Origin: Vitreoscilla sp.
GTDB lineage: Bacteria > Pseudomonadota > Gammaproteobacteria > Burkholderiales > Neisseriaceae
Assembly: GCA_030150505.1 (NCBI GenBank)
Contig: JASLFS010000038.1
Coordinates: 1-34,956 of the forward strand
DNA length: 34,956 nt
Reading direction: 5' to 3'
The position numbers were made by a program, and so were the translations under genes. This document shows, piece by piece, positions 14,145 to 21,514 of the stretch. Every line of letters begins with the position of its first letter. The stretch's first letter is position 1. The notes under the pieces are model-generated. The model was not told the origin of the DNA, searched no databases, and saw only the letters and a program-made list of their open reading frames with translations.

Positions 14145-16235
14145 TTAAACTGTTTGTAATGCCTGAATAGCAGTTAAGGCAATGGTGTAAACAATATCAT
14201 CAACCAATGCACCACGCGATAAGTCATTCACAGGTTTATTCAAACCTTGTAGCATTGGTCCTACACTCACAACATTGGCACTGCGCTGAACGGCTTTATA
14301 AGTTGTATTTCCTGTATTTAAATCAGGGAATACAAACACAGTTGCCTTACCCGCTACCAAGCTATTTGGTGCTTTTTGTGCGCCAACGCTTGGCACACTT
14401 GCAGCATCATATTGCAATGGGCCATCAATTAATAAATCAGGACGTTTTGCTTTGGCTAGTTCGGTTGCTTTTGCTACTTTTTCAACATCTGCGCCAGCTC
14501 CTGATGAACCTGTTGAATAAGAAATCATTGCAACACATGGCTCAATACCAAACAATTTAGCGGAATCTGCTGATTGAATAGCAATATCAGCCAATTGTTC
14601 TGCTGTTGGTTCTGGATTAACTGCGCAATCACCATAAACAAGCACTTGCTCTGGCATTAACATAAAGAAAACACTAGAAACTAAGCTGGCATTAGGTGCT
14701 GTTTTAATAAGCTGCAGTGCTGGTCGAATGGTATTGGCTGTTGTGTGCACAGCGCCTGAAACCAAGCCATCAACATCACCAGTAGCTAGCATCATAGTGC
14801 CTAAGACAACATTGTCGCCAAGTTGGTCTTCTGCTTGTGCCTCTGTTAAGCCACGGCTCTTCCGCATTTCCACCATTGGGGCAATATAGTGTTGACGAAT
14901 ACTAGCAGGGTCAATAACTTCTAAATCCTTTGGCAATGTTAATCCGTTTGTTTTAGCCACTTCATTAACTTCTGCCTTACTTGCTAGCAATACACAGCGT
15001 GCAATGCCTTTTTCATGACAAATAATGGCTGCCTGAACTGTTCTTGGCTCAGCACCTTCTGGTAATACAATGCGTTTATTGGCTGCTCTTGAGCGCTCCA
15101 TCATGCGATAACGGAATGCTGGTGGCGACAAACGCAAATCAGCAGATAAATTTAAATCCGCTGTGAATATATCGGTTTTGATGCTTTCCGCAACGTGGTT
15201 AATCATGCCTTCGATTCTTGGCAAGTCATCAAATGGAATACTTAATGGCTGATTAGCCACTAATTCAGCAGTATGAAAAGTATCGTGATGAGTAATCAAA
15301 ACAGGAACTTTATTTTGTATTGCTGGTGCAACCAAAGCCAAAACATTATCAGATGGTCTAGAATCACAAGTTAATACCAAGCCTGCCAATGGTATGCCGC
15401 TTAATGTCACCAATGCACTTGCCATCATAATATCTTCCCTGTCTCCAGGAGAGATAATTAATGCGCCAGCTTTAAAACGGTCAACCATATAAGGTGCTGA
15501 ACGCCCAGCCACCACATATTCTTTTACTCGATTGGTCACTAGATTTTCATGACCCGTTAAAACTTCTGCATTCAAAAAGCGTGCTACATCCAACATTCTT
15601 CGAGCAGATTTATCTTCATCATTGTAAATAGCGCCTAAGCAAAGCAGGCGCCCTTTTTCGTAACGTGTTTTTTCAATGACAGTTTGGATAAATTGTTCTT
15701 TGTTAATTCCTTCAGGCAGCCTGTTCAAAATAAAACCAGCAACCTCAATTCTGCAACCACTAAACTCATGCAAAGATAAAGTTAATTGATCAGCAACTTG
15801 TTCTGCTGTGAGATTATCAACAGCCATAACCATCACAATTTTGGCATGAAGTGCCTGCGCTATGGCCAAGTTTTGACGTGATAAGAAACTACTTTCACTA
15901 TCTAATACAACACCCTCGATAATGGTTACATCATAATCTTCTTGATTGGCGCTATTTAATCGACCAACAATGGTTTCTACAATTTCATCATCTTTATTGT
16001 GACTAACAAAATATTCAACTTCTGAAATCGACAACGGCTTTGGTGGCGTGTATTTAAAAACCTCTTTTGCAAAAAAACTAGCGGTATCTAAATCTTCATT
16101 CTCATACCGTCCTTGCACAATTGGTTTATAAAAAAAAGGACGAAAACCACTTTGCTCAATGGCTCGTACTACGCCCAGTGTTGTTGTCGTCAAACCAGCT
16201 TTCGCACCCGCAGAAACAAATAAAAAATTTGGCAT
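14145..16235 (-). CDS. pta: Phosphate acetyltransferase
   Basis: A 696-residue, long-form Pta that interconverts acetyl-CoA and acetyl phosphate in acetate metabolism. The N-terminal part is the BioD-like P-loop domain (FVSAGAKAGLTTTTLGVVRA), then a DRTGG domain (about 220-340), and the C-terminal PTA/PTB catalytic domain, with VLPEGAEPRTVQAA, GSSGAGADVEKV, and FPDLNTGNTTYKAVQR. The length matches the E. coli-type enzyme. The ATG at 16235 is chosen because AGGA lies 6 nt before it; the TTG at 16241 lacks a site. ackA is not adjacent, so pta is a single-gene unit here. Confidence 0.97.
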   Translation of the reverse strand: MPNFLFVSAGAKAGLTTTTLGVVRAIEQSGFRPFFYKPIVQGRYENEDLDTASFFAKEVFKYTPPKPLSISEVEYFVSHNKDDEIVETIVGRLNSANQEDYDVTIIEGVVLDSESSFLSRQNLAIAQALHAKIVMVMAVDNLTAEQVADQLTLSLHEFSGCRIEVAGFILNRLPEGINKEQFIQTVIEKTRYEKGRLLCLGAIYNDEDKSARRMLDVARFLNAEVLTGHENLVTNRVKEYVVAGRSAPYMVDRFKAGALIISPGDREDIMMASALVTLSGIPLAGLVLTCDSRPSDNVLALVAPAIQNKVPVLITHHDTFHTAELVANQPLSIPFDDLPRIEGMINHVAESIKTDIFTADLNLSADLRLSPPAFRYRMMERSRAANKRIVLPEGAEPRTVQAAIICHEKGIARCVLLASKAEVNEVAKTNGLTLPKDLEVIDPASIRQHYIAPMVEMRKSRGLTEAQAEDQLGDNVVLGTMMLATGDVDGLVSGAVHTTANTIRPALQLIKTAPNASLVSSVFFMLMPEQVLVYGDCAVNPEPTAEQLADIAIQSADSAKLFGIEPCVAMISYSTGSSGAGADVEKVAKATELAKAKRPDLLIDGPLQYDAASVPSVGAQKAPNSLVAGKATVFVFPDLNTGNTTYKAVQRSANVVSVGPMLQGLNKPVNDLSRGALVDDIVYTIALTAIQALQTV
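15711..15722 (-). repeat. Exact 12-mer DNA uptake sequence inside pta
   Basis: TTCAGGCAGCCT reads AGGCTGCCTGAA on the minus strand, the same 12-mer that forms the palindrome at 18191. A one-mismatch copy, TGGCTGCCTGAA, is at 15026-15037. Confidence 0.7.
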
Positions 16236-16458
16236 ATTCAATCCTAATGATATTGAATCAACTCTAATCTAACACTTAATCATATAATTTAAATAGGCTG
16301 CATCAAAAACAGACTATTGAGAAATTACTTAATGAAACTGCTACAAAAAATTCAGCTTTCGCTATTATTCTAGCATTATTCTTATCATTACAACTGATTA
16401 AGATCTTTTTAGTTTGATGTTAATAAAGGCTTGTCATCGCAAAGTATTGGACACAAAG

Positions 16459-16485
16459 GCGGGTTAGCTTCAAAACTTAACCCGC
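16459..16485 (-). terminator. Hairpin downstream of the SBF-like transporter
   Basis: GCGGGTTA (16459-16466) pairs with TAACCCGC (16478-16485). The T-run in the direction of the transporter gene is poor, so termination may be weak. Confidence 0.5.
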
Positions 16486-16493
16486 ACAAAAAA

Positions 16494-17483
16494 TTACTCC
16501 ACATGTTCATCTTTTCGATTAGCATAACGCTGCGCCAACACGGCACAGACCATGAGCTGTATTTGATGGAAAATCATTAACGGCAGCAACATCACACCCA
16601 CAACCGATGCTGGAAAAAGAACGTTTGCCATGGGAACACCGTTCGCCATGCTTTTCTTTGAACCACAAAATACAATGGTAATTTCATCTTCTTTACTAAA
16701 CTTCATCCAACGAGCCAGATAAGTATTCCAAAGAATAATAATGGCTAGCATAATGCAGCTAATAACCCCAATCATTAATAAAGAATACCCATCTACTTTC
16801 TGCCATATTCCTTCCACAACTGCCTCGCTAAATGCCACATACACAACAAGCAAAATAGAAGATTGGTCGGTATAACGAACCAATGTGCTGTTCTTCATCA
16901 TCCAATTTGCAATCAATGGTCTTGCTAAATGCCCCAATACAAAAGGCAGCATTAATTGCAGCAATATTGAAAGAATAGCACCCGATGTATCAAATGCCGC
17001 GGCATTTTGATCTGTCGCCATTAACCAACCAACTAATATAGGAGACAAAAAGACACCCAAAATACTAGAAGCTGATGCGCTACAAATCGCAGCTGCAACG
17101 TTACCTTTTGCCACTGATGTGAAAGCTATGGCAGATTGTACAGTGGCTGGTAAAGCACAAAGATACAAAAAACCCATGTAAATTACTGGTGAAATCCAGG
17201 TGGGGACTAATGGATACAATGCCAATCCCAATAATGGAAATACCACAAATGTGCTAGAGAAAACCACTAGATGTAATTTCCAATGCCCAATACCTTGACG
17301 GATAGCTTCTCTAGAAAGTTTCGCTCCATGCATAAAAAATAATAATGCAATCGCGGCAGTAGTCAAATATTCAAAAAAGAATTTCGCATTACCTTGGCTT
17401 GGAAAAACACTGGCTAGAAAAACCACCGTCATTAATAACAATAAAAAACTGTCTATTCTTAATCTCTGTAACCACTTACCCAT
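16494..17483 (-). CDS. yfeH: Bile acid:sodium symporter-like transporter (YfeH / SLC10A7-like)
   Basis: A 329-residue membrane protein with about ten spans, closely matching E. coli YfeH. Family motifs include LTTAAIALLFFMHGAKLSRE, LCALPATVQSAIAFTSVAKG, NVAAAICSASASSILGVFLS and ITIVFCGSKKSMANGVPMA. The family (SBF_like) is related to sodium-dependent organic anion carriers, but the bacterial substrate is not known. A long 264-bp intergenic region lies upstream, toward the divergent bcp gene, and another of 258 bp toward pta; I see no gene in either. Confidence 0.93.
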   Translation of the reverse strand: MGKWLQRLRIDSFLLLLMTVVFLASVFPSQGNAKFFFEYLTTAAIALLFFMHGAKLSREAIRQGIGHWKLHLVVFSSTFVVFPLLGLALYPLVPTWISPVIYMGFLYLCALPATVQSAIAFTSVAKGNVAAAICSASASSILGVFLSPILVGWLMATDQNAAAFDTSGAILSILLQLMLPFVLGHLARPLIANWMMKNSTLVRYTDQSSILLVVYVAFSEAVVEGIWQKVDGYSLLMIGVISCIMLAIIILWNTYLARWMKFSKEDEITIVFCGSKKSMANGVPMANVLFPASVVGVMLLPLMIFHQIQLMVCAVLAQRYANRKDEHVE

Positions 17484-17747
17484 ATTTCTCTTTCTTGTTA
17501 TAGTTTATTGACGCTTATACATGAACGGCTGTCTTCTATCATAAGTTTTTTAATAATTTGCTGTCAAAGTTCAGCGGCATTTTTCAAAATTTTCAACATT
17601 TAGAAAAATTTTTCTTCTATCAGTTCCATCATCACGACAAAATATGCCAAAGATATAATTAAGTTCGCTCAACCCCTAGTTTTAAAACAATTCAATGTAT
17701 AATCACGTGTCGAAGTTAAATTAGAAATTGATCAATAGGAATCTGAT

Positions 17748-18185
17748 ATGTCTCAATACCACTTTACATTGCCAGCAAATGGTAACCAAACTTTCAATTC
17801 AAAAGACCATCTGCCTTTAGTTGTTTATTTCTATCCCAAAGACAGCACTCCTGGCTGCACTGTAGAAGCACAAGATTTCCGTAATCAGCAAGCTGAATTT
17901 AAAGCACTTGGCTATACGGTTGTTGGCATCTCTCGTGATAGCGTTAAATCACATGATAATTTTGTTGCTAAACAAGAATTAAATTTCTTATTGCTATCTG
18001 ATCAAGATGAAACAGTTTGTCGTTTATTTGACGTTATTAAAGAGAAAAACATGTTTGGCAAAAAAGCCATGGGCATTGAGCGCAGTACGTTTGTGCTAAA
18101 CGAACAAGGAGAAATCGTTCATGAATGGCGCAAAATGAAAGTTGCTGGTCATGTTAATGATGTCTTAAAAACCATTCAAGAATAA
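17748..18185 (+). CDS. bcp: Peroxiredoxin of the BCP/PrxQ family
   Basis: A 145-residue thiol peroxidase that reduces hydrogen peroxide and organic hydroperoxides. The peroxidatic Cys37 is in YPKDSTPGCTVEAQDFRN, with the usual Pro, Thr and a downstream Arg. The resolving cysteine found five residues later in E. coli Bcp is absent (Gln42); the only other cysteine is Cys91 (ETVCRLFDV), so it is either 1-Cys or uses Cys91. A TATAAT at 17698-17703 is a possible -10. The gene ends at the DUS palindrome. Confidence 0.95.
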   Translation: MSQYHFTLPANGNQTFNSKDHLPLVVYFYPKDSTPGCTVEAQDFRNQQAEFKALGYTVVGISRDSVKSHDNFVAKQELNFLLLSDQDETVCRLFDVIKEKNMFGKKAMGIERSTFVLNEQGEIVHEWRKMKVAGHVNDVLKTIQE

Positions 18186-18190
18186 CTGTT

Positions 18191-18214
18191 TTCAGGCAGC
18201 CTAGGCTGCCTGAA
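18191..18214. repeat. DNA-uptake-sequence palindrome acting as terminator of bcp
   Basis: A perfect 24-bp palindrome made of TTCAGGCAGCCT followed by AGGCTGCCTGAA. Each arm is the AG-simDUS 12-mer of Simonsiella-type Neisseriaceae. Neisseriaceae often place inverted DUS pairs as terminators; the T-run here is weak (TGTTTTG). Confidence 0.85.
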
Positions 18215-18248
18215 GATGTTTTGAAACAAACACTTTACATTATCAAAA

Positions 18249-18277
18249 AAAGCCAGTTTATCTTCACTGGCTTTCTA
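18249..18277 (-). terminator. Terminator of the dicarboxylate/amino acid symporter gene
   Basis: AAAGCCAGT (18249-18257) pairs with ACTGGCTTT (18266-18274); read leftwards, seven T's follow the stem. Confidence 0.8.
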
Positions 18278-18279
18278 AC

Positions 18280-19560
18280 TTAAATCACTTTCGACTTTAA
18301 CCAATCCCGCCCTTCAATTAACCGTGTAATCAACATCACACACGCATTATTTCCTGTTGAATTTAGCAAGGTTGCAGGAATATCAATAATGATGCTAATC
18401 ACCAAAATAATACCCACATATTCAATTGGCACACCAAATAAAGTACAAATCAAAACTTCTGCTGTTAAACCACCGCTAGGAATCGCACCAATCACAATCC
18501 CCACCAACAATGCCACTAAAACAATGGCAAAAAACATAGGCCATGTATTGGCATTAACCCCAACCAAAGCCAACAAAAACATGATTTTAAACACACCACC
18601 CATTACCGAACCATCTTTATGCGTATTTGCTCCCAATGGAATAATGGTTTGTGCAATATCATCTGGAATCGACATATTCTTAGCTGCAACCAAATTCGCA
18701 GGAATACAAGCAGCGCTTGATGTGGTTGCAATAGCTGTTAAAGATGGTGTTAATGCATTTTTCCAAAAAACTTTAACACCTTTTTTCCCTGCTGCTAAAA
18801 AAGCATAAATGGTATTTAAACCAAAAAAGACAACGACCGTTAATAATAAATATAAAATCAAAACATGCGCATAAGCACCTACGATTTTTGGACCCAATTC
18901 CCCAACGATATCAGCAAAATAACAACCCAACCCAATCGGTGCAGCATACATAATAAGCTTCACCAGCTTTAAAACAACTGCTTGCCCAGAGTCAATTAAC
19001 TTCGCAATCGGCTTGCCTTGCTCTTCAGCCAACAAAATAGCCGTACCCAGCAAAAAAGAGAAAATAATTAATGCCAATAAATTCCCACGGTGGAATAAAT
19101 CCAAAAAATCCCCCGCAGTAAAAGTATTGACTAACATTTCACCAAAACCAACTGACTGAATATCTTCAACCGCCATATTCTCTTGTAGCAACTGCGCTAA
19201 ATTAATATCCCGAACAGGCTCGTACCATAAAAAACCAGCATAACCAATTACCGCAGCCACGCTTGCCGTGCTAACGAACACCACCAAAGCACTTAATAAG
19301 ATTTTTTTTAACCGCCCATTTTGCTCCGTTTTAATAATAGAAGCAGTAATGCTAAAAAACACCAGCGGCACAATGGTGACAAACATCATATTCAAAAACA
19401 GCTGCCCCAATGGCTTAAAAGAACTTGAACTTAATGTCCAAACCTTACCTGCCAACGACAACTGTATACCATCGGTTCCTAACACATAGCCGACAATGCC
19501 GCCTATCACAATGCCAATAATAATTGACAATGATGCTAAATAATTTTTAAGTACGTTCAT
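18280..19560 (-). CDS. Dicarboxylate/amino acid:cation symporter (DAACS family)
   Basis: A 426-residue secondary transporter with about eight spans and two re-entrant loops. The first loop is the Ser-rich TAIATTSSAACIPANL, the equivalent of the SSSAATLP motif; GANTHKDGSVMGGVFKIMF corresponds to the GATINMDGT segment; the final TLLNSTGNNACVMLI carries the substrate and cation sites. It would take up dicarboxylates or neutral/acidic amino acids with sodium or protons; the exact substrate is not assigned. It lies 29 nt after apaG on the same strand, so it may be the last gene of that operon, though a small hairpin covers its ribosome binding region. Confidence 0.92.
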   Translation of the reverse strand: MNVLKNYLASLSIIIGIVIGGIVGYVLGTDGIQLSLAGKVWTLSSSSFKPLGQLFLNMMFVTIVPLVFFSITASIIKTEQNGRLKKILLSALVVFVSTASVAAVIGYAGFLWYEPVRDINLAQLLQENMAVEDIQSVGFGEMLVNTFTAGDFLDLFHRGNLLALIIFSFLLGTAILLAEEQGKPIAKLIDSGQAVVLKLVKLIMYAAPIGLGCYFADIVGELGPKIVGAYAHVLILYLLLTVVVFFGLNTIYAFLAAGKKGVKVFWKNALTPSLTAIATTSSAACIPANLVAAKNMSIPDDIAQTIIPLGANTHKDGSVMGGVFKIMFLLALVGVNANTWPMFFAIVLVALLVGIVIGAIPSGGLTAEVLICTLFGVPIEYVGIILVISIIIDIPATLLNSTGNNACVMLITRLIEGRDWLKSKVI

Positions 19561-19589
19561 GAGGCATTCCCGAATGCTGCTAAGTAAAA

Positions 19590-19976
19590 CTATTGTAATA
19601 AAATTCCAGCTGAAAAATGAATGGGTTCAATGGGAACTTTTAATAAATCGCCCCATTCTGTTTCAAAGATATAATAACCTTCCATCATGCCCCACGGCGT
19701 AGAGAAATCGACACCGCTCATATACGAATAGCTATCAAATGGAATCAGCGTTGGCTCTTCGCCCACAACACCATCCCCAGATACTTCTCGAACATCACCA
19801 CTAGAATCAGTGATTTTCCAATAACGCTTACGCAGCGTGACTTCTTCTTCACTGAGATTTTGAATCTTAATTTCATAAGAAAAAACATAACTATCAAACG
19901 TTACATCACTGCTACCTGATAAATACGTTGTTTCCACTTCAATCAGAATAGGAAAATTTGTAACCAATGCATCCAT
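19590..19976 (-). CDS. apaG: ApaG domain protein (Co2+/Mg2+ efflux protein ApaG)
   Basis: A 128-residue beta-sandwich protein with the family's marks: VEVETTYLSGSS, YEIKIQNLSEEEVTLRKRYW, GVVGEEPTLIPFDSYSYMSG and GMMEGYYIFE. The family, fibronectin III-like, binds nucleotides or metals; the exact role in bacteria is unclear. The ATG at 19976 overlaps the pgpA stop by one base (TAATG), a sign of translational coupling; an in-frame ATG at 19988 has no better site. Confidence 0.93.
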   Translation of the reverse strand: MDALVTNFPILIEVETTYLSGSSDVTFDSYVFSYEIKIQNLSEEEVTLRKRYWKITDSSGDVREVSGDGVVGEEPTLIPFDSYSYMSGVDFSTPWGMMEGYYIFETEWGDLLKVPIEPIHFSAGILLQ

Positions 19977-20479
19977 TACAATAACCATTTAAAAATAATA
20001 TATAAAGTTGCCATACTAAAAAATGCTGCAATGGTGTCATCCACCATAACCCCCAAACCACCTGGCAATTTTTTATCAAACCAACTAATTGGCCAAGGCT
20101 TTACAGCATCATAAAAGCGGAAAATAACAAAAGCCAACGTCCAATTAAACCAACTCATTGGTACATAAGCCAATACTAAAATCATCGCAGCAATTTCATC
20201 CCACACAATACCGCCATAATCATGTACGCCAAGGCGCTCTTCAGTAATATTGCAAATTGGCACACCAACAATAAAAAACAACACCGCAATAATCACAATT
20301 AACCAAGGCGAAAAACCCAGCAAAACAAATAATGCCACAATGGGCAACGCTGGTAATGTTCCAAATGTTCCTGGCGCTTTAGGCCCTAAACCAGTACCGA
20401 ACCCAAAACCCAAAAAACAAATTGGATTTTTTAATAACCATGACATCGTAGGCTTAAAAGCAGGTTTCTGTTTACTCAT
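19976..20479 (-). CDS. pgpA: Phosphatidylglycerophosphatase A
   Basis: A 167-residue membrane enzyme that dephosphorylates phosphatidylglycerophosphate to phosphatidylglycerol. FGTGLGPKAPGTFGTL near the N-terminus, VWDEIAAM in the middle and GVMVDDTIAAFFS near the end are the PgpA active-site motifs, with four hydrophobic segments. The ATG at 20479 overlaps the thiL stop, which couples the genes, and thiL-pgpA is a widespread pair. The TTG at 20491 is less likely. Confidence 0.95.
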   Translation of the reverse strand: MSKQKPAFKPTMSWLLKNPICFLGFGFGTGLGPKAPGTFGTLPALPIVALFVLLGFSPWLIVIIAVLFFIVGVPICNITEERLGVHDYGGIVWDEIAAMILVLAYVPMSWFNWTLAFVIFRFYDAVKPWPISWFDKKLPGGLGVMVDDTIAAFFSMATLYIIFKWLL

Positions 20480-21428
20480 AAAAGTGATCAAATCCTTTAC
20501 TGTCTAAATTCATCATTTCATGATTGCGATATACCTTAACACCTGATTGCGCTTGTGCAGTAACCGAACCAATCAAACTAACTGGCGTACCAACTTCCTT
20601 GGCTATTTGTAAAATACATTCTCGATTCTGCACAGGTGCGGTGAAAATCAATTCATAATCATCGCCACCTGTTAAAATCCACTTTGCCGCCCCATCATGA
20701 TTCTTTAAGCTGGCCAATGTTGGAATGGCATCAAAATCAATGTCCATTCCCACCCCAGATTCTTCTGCAATGTGCTCTAAATCCTGCCATAAACCATCCG
20801 AAACATCTTGAGCTGCATGAGCAAAATCCAATAAGCGCTCACCCAATTTCACCCTTGGTGTTGGACGAGTGCGTTTTTTCTCACAAATCAACAAATCCTG
20901 CTCAGATAGCTGAACATTTTGCCAATGATGATTTAGTGCCGCAGCCGCCAAACCAATCTCACCAGAAACCCAAACATCATCGCCGATCTTGGCAGCCGCT
21001 CGCTTCAAAGCCTGCCCTCGAGGAACCTGCCCAACAATCGTGACATTAAATGTCATCGGGCCTTTTGTGGTATCACCACCAATAATTTGCAAATGATATT
21101 CATCAGCCATCGCAAATAAACTTTTGCAAAATGCATCCAACCAAGCTGAATCGAGCTTAGGCAAAGCCACACTTAGCAATGCCCACTTTGGCGTAGCACC
21201 CATCGCAGCCATATCAGACAAGTTAACAGCCAATACTTTATGAGCCAATGCTGCTGGCTCTACATTGGCAAAAAAATGGCGATTTTCTAATAACATGTCA
21301 CTACTAAAACACCAATCAAATTGATGATTAGGTCTAACAATAGCCGCATCATCCCCAATTCCTAAAATAACTTCAGGACTGGGTGATTGAGACTTTAGAT
21401 ATTGATTAATAAAATCAAATTCATTCAT
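20472..21428 (-). CDS. thiL: Thiamine-monophosphate kinase
   Basis: A 318-residue ThiL that phosphorylates thiamine monophosphate to the active cofactor thiamine diphosphate. GIGDDAAI (residues 24-30), SSDMLLENRHF, AVNLSDMAAMGATP, IGGDTTKGPM and DVSDGLWQDL are the metal- and substrate-binding motifs of the PurM/ThiL fold, and GGDDYELIF is the C-terminal signature. It is the first gene of the thiL-pgpA-apaG operon. No clear ribosome binding site precedes the ATG; no TPP riboswitch is visible. Confidence 0.97.
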   Translation of the reverse strand: MNEFDFINQYLKSQSPSPEVILGIGDDAAIVRPNHQFDWCFSSDMLLENRHFFANVEPAALAHKVLAVNLSDMAAMGATPKWALLSVALPKLDSAWLDAFCKSLFAMADEYHLQIIGGDTTKGPMTFNVTIVGQVPRGQALKRAAAKIGDDVWVSGEIGLAAAALNHHWQNVQLSEQDLLICEKKRTRPTPRVKLGERLLDFAHAAQDVSDGLWQDLEHIAEESGVGMDIDFDAIPTLASLKNHDGAAKWILTGGDDYELIFTAPVQNRECILQIAKEVGTPVSLIGSVTAQAQSGVKVYRNHEMMNLDSKGFDHFYE

Positions 21429-21514
21429 AATAAGCGGTATGGCTTTCTAAGTATGATTTCTTAAATTGGATTAATGGATATTCTACATCCTCAAAAACAA
21501 ACTAAGCCAATTAA

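Noticed and set aside
18191..18214. Palindrome as an insertion-sequence end or attachment site
   Set aside because: It is fully explained as two inverted uptake sequences, and no transposase or duplication is near.
20472..21428. A TPP riboswitch for thiL
   Set aside because: The 86 bp before thiL lack the conserved CUGAGA and ACYUGA elements.
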